Positions 12,701-27,700 are shown, counted from the first letter of the stretch. The stretch: 64,000 bases of DNA from Syngnathus acus (GCF_901709675.1 NC_051087.1:12957384-13021383); one strand, 5' to 3'. The notes: generated from the letters alone by a model not told the origin. Translations and numbers: made by a program.

Positions 12701-15700
12701 ATAGACGGACACAATTGACCTCAAATAGATTTGAAACCGATAATCCACTCTTAAAGGACCCTAATCCAACATTATTGTACTTGATATTGACACAAATGAC
12801 AGAATAAAGCAAAAACTGACAAAATTCATGAAAACAACCTAATTTTGTCTCATAAAAAGTGTTCCTTGAAAAAAGTACAGTGGAAATAATGGATAAGTAG
12901 CAATCACTCCAAAAAGCATGTATTTCGTCTGAGTTAAGAGATCAAAAGTATTCATTTTCTGATTCTACAGTCCTCCATGAAAGCAGACGTTTTGTTTGCG
13001 TTTGATCAAAATAAGGCATTTGCAAACACCTGCTTTTACTTTAGAAAACAATGACCTTCAGTCCTTTGTGTGTGATATTGCTTAGACGTTGCTTTGTTGC
13101 TTTTTAATCACTAAATAATATATACCAACCAGCCAAGAAAAACAATTGGTTCCTAAAATATCTGACAGTGACAAACCGACTCCACAGATTTTCAAAGGGT
13201 TTAGGTTTAGGGACTGATGATGTGTCCGATGAACCATTTCTATACTTTTCATGATTGTACGCTTCAGTACGCAGAACTTACTTTAAGGCTTTTACACATC
13301 TCAATTAGGGGTGCCCATAATTGTTGAGAGCACTGTGCATACAGTACATGCATAATTACATACAGTACATACTGTACATATGAGGTGTTTCCAAGTCCAG
13401 TCCTGGAGAGCCCCTGTCCTGATTAGAACATCCAAACATAAATTAGGTTTCTTTTGGGGGGGGGGGGGGGGGGGGCTTTTTACCAAGCCTTTTGTTTAGT
13501 TTGCAGCTGCAAAAGGCTGTGAGTCATTAGGTTTTAGTGTGTAGTTCAAGATTAGAGAAGTCTTTGATTGCCACGGCACACTTAAATCAGTTTGTCTTCC
13601 GTATATGACCCATCACAGCGAACACAATCACATACCTTAATGGTACACTGGGTCAGTAATCATCCTGAGTGGCATCAATGCTGTAGGTTTCTTAGCTTCA
13701 GTACCAATGTTTATATGGACACATTTATTCAAATTAAACGCCTCATTGGGATAAAAAAATACGTCATGTACACACCCCATTCAGAATATTCTGATCGAAT
13801 CAAGCACATTCCCATCAAGATTTTATTCCGAATGAGAGGGGTGGTTTATATTGATTGATAATTCGATCGGCGCGCATGAAAACACTTATTCCGACATTTC
13901 AAAACAAACGTGCTCTACCGTGATGTCACTATACACAATTGGTTATTACCAGAAGCTGCATTGTCAATGTGAAAAATATGCGAAATAACGCTAATGTTTA
14001 AATTAGGAATGGATGGAGCGATATTTTGTTTCGCCTGCAATCTGCCCAAACTGAACTGCGCATGTCAAAGCATGCATGAACACGCAAGTCCTAATCGGAT
14101 TAATATTATTTGTGTAAACAATACATCTGATCATAATTTTAATCCGAACTCTGATCGCATTGTAGAGATTTTTAAAAATAGCTAGTGTTACGATCACTTG
14201 TAACCCAAGCAAGTCATTTCACGTGAAGTGATTTACCTTGCTTTAGAAACTACCTTCTAATTGTTAGCTAGTCATCATAAACTTGGAAACCTTAAGTCAA
14301 CCTTAGAATTCTATTATCGAAGAGAATGTGCACAATCCGGCAATTTATCACGTTTTGCGGGTTTGGTAACATTACGCATATAGCGATTTCAGTGGACAAA
14401 CCATGAAGGGGATGGAGACAATTAAACACACAAACTAGGGGTGTAACGATTCATCGATACACATCGATTAATCGATATAATGCTCTACGATTTATTGGCA
14501 TCGATGCTAAACGTAAACATCGATTTATATCGCCGTGTTTGACCTCGGACATTAGACGCGACTTTATTTTGAAATCCAGTTCATTGTTGCTTGCTTCCTC
14601 TTTCTGGGAGCAGTACGCGGCGTGCTGTGTTGTGAGCAGAGCAGAGCAGGCACGTGAAAGGGGAGCCGACAACTACGCGGCTCCTGGGCTGGTGCTATGG
14701 CTAGTGTCCAAGAAGACGAGGAAATTCGCTCCCCTTTGGGCTTCAAGTCATTCGTTTGGAAGCACTTTGGATTCCAAAGAAAAGATGGCTCAACGGACAA
14801 TTAAAATTATTGTAAATAAATAGTTCAGTAATGCACTTTAAAGTTAATGGTATTACAAAAAAAGAAAGAATATTCATTTTTCTTTACTTATATGAGAAAA
14901 AATATAGGAATTCGATAAAGTTCAGTGTTAAAATAAGCACTTTGTATACTACAATACTCTTGTAATTTCCTAAATAAAGAGTTTGCAGTACCTTGTTGAT
15001 TTTGCGTATGAATTGTTATAAATCAGGATATTGTTCTATATTTTTTATTTAAAAAAAAGAAATAAAAATATCGATCGTGGAGCACTATATCGTGATGTAT
15101 CGTGAATGAATCACAGCAGGCTTTAAGATATCGGCAATAATCGTATCGTGATCGTTTGTATCGATATGATATCGTATCGTGACAAAACCCGCGATTTACA
15201 CCCCTAACACAAACCCATACCAATAAAGATTTGCTGTCACACTAATTCCATCCACAAAGTTGATCAAACAAACAGAGCAGTGAGACATCATCACCGGTGA
15301 AGCAAAGATAATTCACTTTCCAACCAGAGTTCCAATTTCACAGCATTGATCATCAGTGTCGTGGGTTTCATGTCATTTCCTGCTGCAAACTTGGCTTCCC
15401 GATCATGTGCGTTCACCTATGAAGACTGACACACTATGGGAGACACAAAATTGATCCTTTCTTATCTTCCATAGTATGGTTTAATTTAAACAATTTAACG
15501 CCGCTCATATTTCTCTATTCCACTCTTTTCCTCCTTTGCTCTATCTTACCTTGTCACACACTTGCATATTGTAGTTTATGTGCAAGAAGGCAGAAAATCT
15601 GCTTACCATACATACCGGAATGTTTGCCACTCTCACAAAAAGTTGAAACTGCTTGGGAAAGCACATCCTTACCCGCACCATCAACAGCCAACCTGTGTGT

Positions 15701-18700
15701 GTGCGCATCCACATGGATAAGAGTGTGTAAATAAAAGCTGTTGACATCATGCATGGCAGTAGTGCAAAAAGGAAATAGATGTCAAAACATGAGCCCCGTA
15801 ATTATTCCTTCGATGCTCTCAATTGATGTTTCTTGGGGGATGCTACGGTGTCGCACAATTTCCTGAACCCTCATGCGACATATTACATGCAGGTTGTTCT
15901 TTTTTTTTTTTTTGCGACTGTGTGTTTTTTGGGTCATTCTTTGGGACATTCGATTTTTAAGATTCCACTGTGAACTTTAAAGATTTGAAAAATTGTAATT
16001 CAGATTGATTCAAATAGCAAATTGATTCTTCCACCCATCCATTGTAGACCAGCTGATAAAGACTGTATAAAAAAGCCCATGCAGAAATGTGGATTTAAAC
16101 TGTATTGAACTCAGCAAATCCTCTCAAGTATAGAGATTGACATTTATTGTTTGCTCTGGAATTCCTGTCTTTAAGCTTATTGACCATACTCAGAACCCCA
16201 CACAAAATTGAATGTTCCAGGTGATCTTAAACTGGTTAGTGTTTTCTCATTCAGGAACCTTTTATTCCAGATAAATATCCTGTCATTTTATATTCGTACA
16301 TTTCCCATTGGCGTCTGTCATATGGTCCCATGGCCCACCCTTTAATATTTGACTTGTGGTTGTGTCATTGGACAGCTTGTATTGGATTCCCACCTCCGGC
16401 AGAGCTTCTTCGCCCTTCTCCCAGGGGAAGCGGGGAACATTGAGTCAGAGTGGACCATGTTCTGTGTCTCCACTGTTGAGGTGGCCGACCGGAGCTGTGG
16501 CCCTAAAGTGGTTGATACACTACCTTTCAAAAGTTTGGAGTCACTTAGGAATGTCCTTATTTTTTAAATAAAATCGCTATTTTTCCCAATGAGGAAAACA
16601 TTAAACTAATCAGAATACACTCTATACATTGTTAATGTGATAAATTACGATTCTAGCTGCAAACGTCTGGTTTTTACTGCAATATCTACTTTCCAGCAAC
16701 CATCCTCCAATGGTCCATTGTGTTTGCAAATTGTGTTAGAAGGTGAATGGATGATTAGAAAACCCTTGTGCAATTATGTCAGTTTTCATAGAAAACACTC
16801 AATTGTCTGAGTGACCCCAAACCTTTGAACGGTAGTGTACCTGTCGTGGTGGCAATCCACCAATCCATTGGTGGACACCAAAGACAAGAGATGTTGTCAG
16901 ACTGAAGAAAGAGTCCTATCAAGCTTATTTGGCCCGTGGGACACTGGACACTGATGAGTACCAGCCGGCCAAGCGTAACACAGCTTCAGTGCTCACTGAG
17001 TCAAATACTCTGCATCACGAGGAGCAAAATGAGGCGGTCCAGGCATCTTGTTTCCTGGACTCCTCCCTGGTGAGGTGTTCCAAGCATGTCCAACTGGAAG
17101 GAGCTCCCAAGAATGGCCCAGGTTGGAGAGACTATGTCTCTCTCCCTGGCATGTTTTTTAGGAAGTGGGAGGAAACCGGAGTGCCCGGAGAAAACCCACG
17201 CGGGCACGGGGAGAACATGCTAACTTCACACAGGGAGGGCCGGAGGAGGAATCGAACCCACACCCTCCTAACTGTGAGGCGGACGTGCTAACCAGTGCGC
17301 CACCGAGCTGCCCTAGTGCTATCTAATTGTACATAATGCAGTGGCCACTAAATTTATTGAAAAATATATGCAAATGAACAATACATAAGCACACTTTAGT
17401 GATATGAAGCATGTGTCTTGATTACAAAGCCTGCAAAGAAAATAATTTAGAGGACACAAGACAATAGAGGTTACGTTATTGTTTTCAGAGAGTCACACCC
17501 TCACTGTCAGCGCTACAAATGAGCCACCATCAGTCTTTATGTAGTAACCGTTTGACACCGGGACTCTTAGCTGACAACAGTTTTTTGTCACACACACACA
17601 TTTTGGTGTCTCATGAACTGCTTTGGGCATAGTTGCATGACAAAAATAGCCACAAAGACAATGACAAGGTCACAAGGTTGAGGCCCAGAATAGAAATATA
17701 GCAGGAGCAACTTCTCACCAGGTGTGACATGTTGAACACAGGTACGGAGGTAAACCTCCAAGGTGAATACACATGATTTAATTTCTCATCTCTTGAAAAG
17801 CCCATGCTCCAGCAGCCTTAATGAACAATAAAACCTTAACTATATTTGTAGCTGCAACAATTGATGGCCTATTTAAATAAGGATATTAATAAATGATTGA
17901 GAATAATTGTGTTGCAAGTACAGTTAAAATGTCCATCCTTATTACTGTTAAATCACTTTTTTCACTGCAGAAATTCACAAAATGTTAAATTACAATAACA
18001 GTTAAACTAAACACAGCAGCAAAAAGCAACCCCCGTACCGCCCCTGCCGACTAAACACACACACACACACACACACACACTATTTTTCAGATTTTTGTGC
18101 ATCAAATTAGAAATTAGAAAAATAATTAAAAATGTTTCTACGTACAAGTGTCCTCAACTACTAGTTATTGTTGTTTGGTGCAATGAGTTTTTTCACCCAC
18201 TATGTAATTATGAGATGCCCTCTTTTGTGAGTGTTTATTAACCACACCTCAAGTCTACAGTCGAACGTGTGTAAGTACAGAGGAGGCAGTGTTTTAGTGA
18301 ACCATGCGTTTTAGCCACCAAAATAACTCCCATTTCATAAGAAATTAGACCACCATTTTGCCAAAAATATATAAAATAATAATTACCTGTGGAATGCTTA
18401 AAATAGAATCATATGGGTTGTTTTAACATTGAACAACTTTAAGATTTGTAGTGTTGAAATTTTCAGATGATGAATGAATGAATGAATGGATGAATGAATG
18501 AATGAATGAATGAATGAATGAATGAATGAATGGATGAATGAATGAATGAATGAATGAATGAATGAATGAAAATTTACTTGTAATCTTAGAAAATAGATGT
18601 TTTGAAATTCTAACAAAAGTTAAAGGAACTCCCACAGGGATCAGCATGTCTTAAAGTTGCATGAAAACGTAAGTAAATAGCTCTCCATTATTCGCTTTTT

Positions 18701-21700
18701 ACATTTTAAAATAACTGATTTTATTCAGCGGCTCGGTGGCGCACTGGGTAGCACGTCCGCCGCACAGTTAGGAGGGTGCGGGTTCGATTCCACCTCCGGC
18801 CCTCCCTGTGTGGAGTTTGCATGTTCTCCCCGGGCCCGCGTGGGTTTTCTCCGGGCACTCCGGTTTCCTCCCACATCCCAAAAACATGCTTGGTAGGCCG
18901 ATTGGAGACTCCAAATTGTCCCTAGGTGTGAGTGCGAGTGCAAATGGTTGTTTGTCTCTGTGTGCCCTGCGATCGGCTGGCAACCGGTTCAGGGTGTCCC
19001 CCGCCTACTGCCCGTTGACGGCTGGGATAGGCTCCAGCACTCCCGCGACCCCCGTGGGGACTAAGCGGTTCAGAAAATGGATGGATGGATGATGATTTTA
19101 TTCAAATTTGACTTATATTTGTGTTAATATCAAAGAAAAACAAGGTACAGAGACTTCCCATGGTCAGCAGCATCTCATTTAAAGTTGAATTAAAATTTAA
19201 ATGAATAGTTGAAAATTTGATTTGAAAAATTAACATTTAAATAAATAGTTCCCTGATGACAAAACAGTTTTAAATTGATTTATTGTCGGCTGTCCGATTT
19301 TTTTAAGAAGGCTGATGCAAATATTTATCAAAATGAAGAATATCGGCGCCGATAACCGAACCAGTCGATAATCGGTTTATTGCTAATCTCAAAGCACCAC
19401 TATATTTTAACTATTAACTATTGTTACTCTGGTGCAGATCTGGGTGCATCCTTATTGTTGGTGGGGTGCTGGATTTGAAATAAGCATCTAAGTCAGGTAT
19501 TCCGCAGTCACCTCTCAACACTACTGTTTTACTATTAAGAAATCTGTTTGTTTTTCTTCTCCATTTCTCCTTGACATAGACAGCAGGCATGGCTTTATGA
19601 CCTTGTGTGTGTGTGTGTGGGGGGGGGGGGGGGTCGTGCATGTGATATAGTTTTTTTCAAAGGCAGGCTGCTATATGTTTTGCTCTTGTGAAAAGCAATC
19701 TCCCTGGTAGAGTTCATAAATCAAGGTGGGGGATGGAAATGAAGACAGCATGTGTGTGTGCACACGTGTGCATGCGTGTGTGAGGTAGAACGCGCCAGAG
19801 AGTGATAACAGCTCATACCTGTCCTAAACGGGGTTGCATCTCTTCAGATGTTGCATTTGCTTGGCTTGACGTGGTGTCCGCAACGTGACCGATTTCTCTT
19901 GTTCTCTTTTGTATCCTCTCTCATTTGCTCCTCTCGGTGGGTTTAAACTACAGGGTACCCCGTTGAAAATGAATAGTGATTTAGGGAACCAATGAGGTGT
20001 AATGGACAATGTCCCCATCAGAGCAATGGTAACGCAGTCACTCATAAGAGGGACTCGCCCCATCTTAATCCTGAGAGTGAAATAATTGAAACCTGTTCTG
20101 AATGGGAGAATTACATCTACTCTTGCTGATTGCAGACTCGGTGAGACAACTGCCTGCTTTGCCTCTGGGTGTTTTTTCTAAACCGTCATTGTTAAGGTCA
20201 GACAACCAAACATTTCAGCTGGTGCGCAGGCCTACTAATCCAAAAACGACTACGTATTTACAATAATGTGTGAATGAGACTTTTTAGACCAGAATTAAAA
20301 CAGAAAACAATGATGTACAGCTATTTGAACTATATATGACACCACGATGTCAAAGGTTCTTTCGGGTGGCAAAAGGCAAAAACATTCTCCGATGGTGGTA
20401 AACAAACCCTTTGAGTTATTTGACTTCGGCAGATCAACTGAGAGAAAAAAAGCATAAATGGTTTAAATCAGTGATTGTCAACCGGTGGTCCGCGGCCCTC
20501 TTATAGTCTTTGGTGGTATTGCAGGTGGTCCGCGAAATTGTAAATGGAAATTTTTTAAATGTTAGGTATAAATTTTAGTTATTTCCCAGCTAATTTTGTG
20601 AATCAGTTACCCATCCAAATTATGTCAAATGTAGCTGAGATTCCCAAAATAGATGCAAATAAATAGCTCGGTCTGTCCTCCTTCAGTGCCAAATAAAATA
20701 ATATTCTGCCAAAGCAGGGGTCCCTGAGTTGCTTCTTGGTTATAAGGGTGGTCCCTTGGACAAAACTAGTTGAAAACCCCTGGTTTAAATGAATGATCTT
20801 CTTGCATGACGGTATGGGAAGTCTTGTCTACTGTTGCGTGAGCTAAACTGCTTGTAAGGGACATTTCATGAGCACGACACAGAAAGTATGGAAGGACAGA
20901 AAGTTTGTTCGTCTTGCTGCATGTCACATGTCCTAAGTCGTCCTATGATTGGTTCATTGGCAATGTCGAAACGCCCATTATTTCCTGACCAGCGCACTAC
21001 GGCGGCTCCTTTGCTAGCCCTAATCAGCTGCAAAATAATTGTGAACACCATAATAATAATCATCTAAAAAGGCAAGGTCAAAGAGGAGAAGTTTATTCTC
21101 TTCTCTCATATTTTCAACCAATCAAACATCATTTCAGTACCCCCACTGCCCAACAAAAAAGGAAAAGTGTGGACACCCCTGGTTTAAACAGAGATGTAAA
21201 TCAGTTATTGTCTGAACTTGTCAACGAATACTTCTATGCTTTTTATGAACTTTACTCAGAATTTCTCACAGCGTTATCATCAAACCTATGAACCTTAATG
21301 GAAGTATATTTCTCCCTTTCAAAGGAGAGTTGTATTTTTAAAAACTCGTAAAAATACAATTACACGTGACTGTAAATGAGTGGACACGTGGCTCCCACTG
21401 ATGAGCTAACCTGCTGTGTAGATAGACAAAAGCAGAGCAATTTAGCAACCGGGTTCAGACTAGCAGCACATACAGTATGAATAGAAAAACAGTCCTTGTT
21501 GAGGAAAATGATCATATCTGCATTTTCAGGCGGCGTGCTGAGTGTCTTGCTGCAGATGAGGCTTGCTTGATATAGAAAATACATATGCTAACATTAGGTC
21601 ATTATTTGCATTTGAGTGAAGTCACATGGCTGACTTGAGGCATCCTATCATTGATGACATCACTGGTATGTATATGGAAGTAGATGTGACATAAAAACAA

Positions 21701-24700
21701 TGTGCGGCGGGTACACCTGGTGGATGGAGCACAAACTGTACTTTCAAAGTGAGCAGTAAAGTGGCCTTCTGATATCCAACACTTTGTTCACAATTCCACA
21801 CGCTCGGATTGAAGTTTGAACCAACTTTGTTCAGTGCCTCTTCCACATCATTGCTTTGGCAGGTTAGCAACATTACACTCCTTGAAAAATGGCTGGGTAC
21901 TGTTCGTCTGGTTTAATACAGTGTAAGCTCTCCCGTCTCACCATTGTCAGGTCGTCTTAGGAGTGCCTCTTATCCAAATACTACAACACTGAGCTGATTA
22001 AGCGGAAAGTCTATGCCTGTATGTGTGCTCGTGTGTGTGTCTCTGTGCAGGGTTGGCATCGATGCATATTTGTCTATCGGGCGTTGAATCGTGTTATCTT
22101 GCTCTTGTGTGCTTGTGTTGATGTGTGAAAAGCCTCATTCTTGTAAAACTGCAAGCAGTGCATCTCAGAGTGTGAGTGTGCCTTTTGAGGCGTCTCAAAC
22201 GCTGCCTTTTTCTCTCTCATGTGGCTTCTCTGGTATGTTTGGTATTTCACAATGCCTCAGATCCTCCTCAAAAGCTGGGGGAGGTGTGCGCGCATGCAGT
22301 GCGTGCTTGTGTCTGTGTATAAAGTGTCATTTCTCTGCCGTGTGTTCTTGTATGGGGGGCTTGGAAGGGTGTAAGGGACTGTGCACTGTGATTAACACAC
22401 ACATTGTGTGTGTGTCTTCTGCGCCAAGTTCCTTTCCTTGTTAGCGTGCGTGGTTGGGATTTTTTGGTTGGCTGGACAGGCAACGATTGTGTGTTTACGT
22501 TCACATATGCTCTTTTAGTGTGTGTGTGTGCGTGCGACAGAGAGAGAGAGACTGCGTGTGTGTGTGCGCGTGTGTATGTTTGTCTAAGAAGACCAGGATG
22601 TAATTAGGCACAATGGCAGTAGCTAATGGAACAGCTGCCTCATTGTAAATGTTTCTTGATGCTGCCATGTGGGGACCAGCACGCACGATGTGTGAACCAC
22701 CCGTTCTGATTTTTGTTTTTTTTTTGCTCTCTCTCTCTTTTGTGTGTTAATAATTTTATAGTCTGCCTTTCCACGTCTGCGTCACCTGTCTTTCATTGTT
22801 CCACTCTTCTATCCCATTCCTAAACTGTTAAGGTTTTGGCTTGCTTTTGTACTGGCTGATCATGTGTACAAAAAGGTCTCAGCCATCTTTCTCCCTTCCT
22901 TACCCCTCTGTTCCTCTTTGTGTCTGCTCTGTTCCTTTGTGCAGCACTATGTCTCTATCTCTGCCTCACTTTTCCCTTTTTCCTGCCTCCTTCTCTCCCT
23001 CCCCTTTTCTTTGCTATTAGACCATTTTTCCAGCAATGAGACTTGTCACCCCTCCCCGTTTCTGTCCTCACCCCTCCCCTCACTACCCTTTCCTCCTCCT
23101 CCCTATCCCCCTCCTGTGGAAGACCGCCTATCAGCGAAATGATAACACTACGTCACTCTGTAATCTGCCAGTGGGGGTTGTTGCAGCACACACACACACT
23201 GAGCTCTCCACTTTCCAACGCGACTCAAGTAAAGACCAAATCGGTCTCATTTTCCATCTATCACTCTCTTTTTATTTCTTCAGTCTGGCCCTCCAGCCCG
23301 TCTTTTACACTCTGAACTTGAGACCATGATGTGTGCGTCACTCTTAGTCACAACAGTCACCTTGGGCGCCATGTCCCTATAAAATCTCCATACTTACACG
23401 ACCTTGCCCATCACAGCCTAAACTCCATTCATCTTCCATCTACCCTTCTCTTTGTCCTACTTTCTCAGAACAAGCAGTGCAGAGGAGGTAAATCTCTCTG
23501 TGGCCTCTGTGTAGGCAGGCCATGCCAACACTTTGCCCCTGTGGAGACACTAGGGAACGGAGATAAGATGGGGTGTGGTTTGGTTATTTGTCTGTGTACC
23601 TCTTTGGTAGTTCCATGCTGTCAGCCAAACCTCATTGCTCTTTTTGTACATGTCGAGAACTGTTTAAGTGTTTGCTCATAAAGTATGCTACCTTGTCTTC
23701 CGGCACTTTTACTATTCTATACAAATGCACATTGGACAGCTTTTCCACACAGTTTCATAAAATAATTTAAAACATTGCAATATGTATGTCAGCTTGTCAA
23801 GCCAGTGCTGGTACAATGATCCCTCGCTACTTCGCGTTTCGATTATCGCAGCTTCACTACATCGCAGATTTTTTAAAAACATTTAAAAGTCAAAATAAAA
23901 CTTCTAAATTCAGGGAAACGTGTCTAACCTTTAGGACAATGTAGTATTGCTCCAAATGTTCCGTTTTCGCGTGTTAGCACGATCGCATCGCAATTAGCAT
24001 ATTTCCGCTAACTCGTTAGCCTGCCCAGTACTTCTTGTTGGTGACCGTACTTCGCAGATTTCACTTATCGCGGGTGGTTTTTCGAACCAATTATCCGCGA
24101 TAAACGAGGGATTACTGTAATTAGTTCAGATAGTAATACACCTACATACACTACCTGTTTGGATGTGTGGCTTGAAGACTCGGGATGTTCAATGACGTTA
24201 TTTTTTCAGACCAATACCAAGTGCTCAACACTTTAATCACAAAGTACCAATACCATTATTAATTTGGATCCACATTTCCCTAAAACAGTGAAAGAAATAC
24301 TTCTCTATCCCAATATAGCATTTTTCCTTCAAATTGAAATGAATGGCAATTCTTCTATTATCTTGTAACAGTCTTCAAATGTTTGCATCCAATGCAAGCA
24401 CATGGCCAAGATAAGAACTTTTATTGTCTTTTCCAATTGTTTTACAATTTTAAAGCTAGATGGAAATCACTGGGTTTTATACAGTAGTTGTTATTTGGAC
24501 AACATATGACATCAGTACACTGAATGGTGAAACCTGGATAATGGGGATGTGCCTCAGCCAGCAGCCAGATCACAGTTGCAACTAGTGACGAATCCAAAAG
24601 TGTGCTGGAGAGTGACGCTTAAGAAATGTGCTGTCTTAGTTATGCTACAAAACTGGTTTATCTATTGTGTCCCCACTTTCCACTGGATGTTTTTAAGTAT

Positions 24701-27700
24701 TTCTCAGCTTTTTGGTGTTTTGTGTTTTTCTCTCTAAAGTAGCTGCTAGTTTTTCATGTTGATACTGGCTTGTTTATGTTGTTTATGGCAACATATTCAT
24801 GATTTGAAAATAGTTTTAATGTTATAAGATTTGTTTCTTCCAATCAGTGACCCTAAGCAAGAATAATACCCGAGTGTTATTGTTACAATGCTGTTAATCT
24901 GGCAAATGCATAAAAAAGGGACCTACCAGAAGGTACATGATCTTATTTATTCCGTCTCTAAGTACACTCTTTGTGTGATGCCACCAGCACCAATCATTCA
25001 TTAACGTCAACCTTGCCATCTGGAACAACACACACAAACAGATCTTGCTGAAATTGCACAAACTTGCACAGCCTTTCCCTTATTCTGTAGCGTCATTATC
25101 GTTCGATCTATCTTTCCCGTTTACTTTGTACGCTCTCCTTGGGCGTCTTGGGCATCAATTTCACTTCAGTTTTATTTTTATAATATAGTTCAGGAACTAG
25201 AATGATGATATTACAAATTGGATGGCAATTATTTTTTATTATTATGATTATTATTGGAGATAATCACATACACTTGTTCACAATCGAATATATTACAGCA
25301 CCTGGCAACCAGGTTTTTCTACTTTTTCCGCTCTTCTGTTTCCTCTTCTTCTGCTGCTCCAACCACCCTATGCCATACCTCTTTATTTCCACTATAGTAT
25401 ATCAACTCGTGCTTTCTTACATTGTTTCTCTCATTTAAAAAAACTTTCTCACTCCTCCTCCTTGGCAGAAGATGAGACTGAAAACATCCACGAACCATAT
25501 AGTAAGATAGTCTGCCTCAATTTGACGATATATAGAAACATTTTTACTGCAAACCCATTGTGTGACTTAATTATATATATATATATTATATATAGTTCAG
25601 ATCTGTAAAAAGTATGGGATTATCATTATCATACATACGTATGTGTTGAATCCACTGTCTATCCCTTACTGTCCTCCTTCAGTAAAAACAGTAATATACT
25701 GTACTTCCGTGGAATGTCATATCAGGCTAAATATAGTAGTTTATTTTCCATATCTCCTTCTGCTCCTCTCTCATTCCACCTACCCTGTTGCTTTCTTCAC
25801 TCTTTTCAGATGAAATGACCTTGGTTGTGAAGTTGAGGCTCACCTTGGAATTCAGGAATTCTAAACTTTTATGTCACTGTCCACGTTTAAGCCTGCTGCC
25901 TTCGGGGCCAAGCACAAGAAAATGTGACCCATGATTGTTGCCTGGGGAGCACACTCGCCGTCATTTCTAAATATAGATACTAGACCTGTCTATATCAATC
26001 GATTAATCGACATCTAATCAATTTTGAAATTAATAAACAAGTATTTTGCTAATCGAGTAATAGTTTAGATCATTCAAACTTAAAATGGTCCAACTCCTCT
26101 TATTTCAGCCTCTCAACAGATATTATTCTCTGATTTCTATGTTTAGTCAACATACTGCGATTGCGATGCAATTCAATTCAGGTAGGTTGGACCACAGGCT
26201 GACCCACTTGAGGGTTTGTTCCGGGCTGCTTGTGGGCCGCGAGCTGCCAATTGGATTGCTCTGGAATTCACTCAAGTGTAGGTTGTCTAAAGTCACTCTA
26301 TATCAGACCAACACTTGCAAATCCTCACACTCTCTACACAGTTTACACTCTTTATACTATTTATATTTATACTATTTATATTTATACCAAGTACCAGCAT
26401 CTTGTAAAGCCACCTGCAATTTTGTTGTACCTCCACTTTGTTGTTCTATTCTATTCTATTCTATTCTAATGGCGCACACGCAGTGTAGTGCATGTTGTGT
26501 ACCATAACAACAGTTGGCTTCTTTAACATCATCCTTGTGCCTCACTCTCCAGGCATGACTTCACAATTCAATATTTAAATTAATTTAACAGTTGAATTCA
26601 TTGTTGGTTGATTGGTCATGCCTGGAGAGTGGGGCACAGGGATGATTATGGGCAAGTGGTCACTTGTGGGCTGACTTCAACGGAGTCTGTGCAGATGTCC
26701 TGCAACTTGGAAGCTACAAACATTGTATGAACAGTCAGTGAGGTTAATGTAACTGCTGCAACGCTACAGCTTTGTGCTAGCATGTTTACATCACACGCAA
26801 CTACTCGTTTACAGCACTGCTAGAGGAGCATGGATATAAACAACATGCCAGATGTGAAGAGCATACCAGGGAACAAAGTGGACAGCAGTCCAAGCAGTTG
26901 GTGCTGTAAAATTGGAACGGTAATTCCATGGTTTGGCTTTAGTCGGACACCCGCCAGTAAATGGTAATCTGCACAACATGCCGCCAACAAGTCTTTACTA
27001 GCGACTCAAACATGATGAGTCTTTTCTATCAGTTAAAGACGAATCATGAAGATCTGGACAGAGAACTTGTGACAAAATGCTAACATTCCATTAAAACTAC
27101 TGAGTGATGAAATGAAAAAAGCAATACAGTGGACCCCCACTATTGGTGGGGAATAGGGCCCGGACTGGCCTGCGAATAGAAACAGTCTGAGTATTATTGA
27201 CACCCTTTGATATGCATTGAAGAAAAATAAGATTTTTTTTTAAACAAAACAAAAATTTGGAAAGAATGCTCAACCTTTAAGATGCATCTTCCACAAAAAA
27301 ACTGACTTTGGCTCCCTGCAAAGAGCAGCAATTATTTGTCCCACTGAATAAACATCTCAAAGGGTATCTGCAACAGTGGCTCTCTTTTTTTTCCTTCCAC
27401 TTTACTCAAACAGTACAGTCGCCACATTGACTGGTTTTATTTTATACACATATTTACTGTATGCATGATATTTTAATATCCAAACGTCATTTAATGATCT
27501 AGTTTGCACAATGGCATATGAAAAACATCATCGTGCAGCACACGAAGGCGCACTCTCGAGCTGCATTGTATTTTTTTTTCTTTTGACTCATGCACATGCA
27601 TGGCCTAGAAGAGTGTACAGTCTGTTCATGACAGACAACAGTGCCTTCTGACAAAATCAGGTGACTTCACCACAGCAGGAAGGGAACTTTCTTGTAAACC

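Larger units (their letters stand above)
17314..18715. other. maml3 intron with simple repeats
   Basis: Noncoding. Contains (CA)n at 18056-18080 and (TGAA)n at 18471-18570. No exon seen. Confidence 0.55.

Noticed and set aside
18398-18647. ORFs with FIHS repeats
   Set aside because: Translation of the TGAA microsatellite on the minus strand.
18728-18800. tRNA gene
   Set aside because: A and B boxes are present, but the cloverleaf is not complete and the sequence continues as a SINE flanked by a target duplication.
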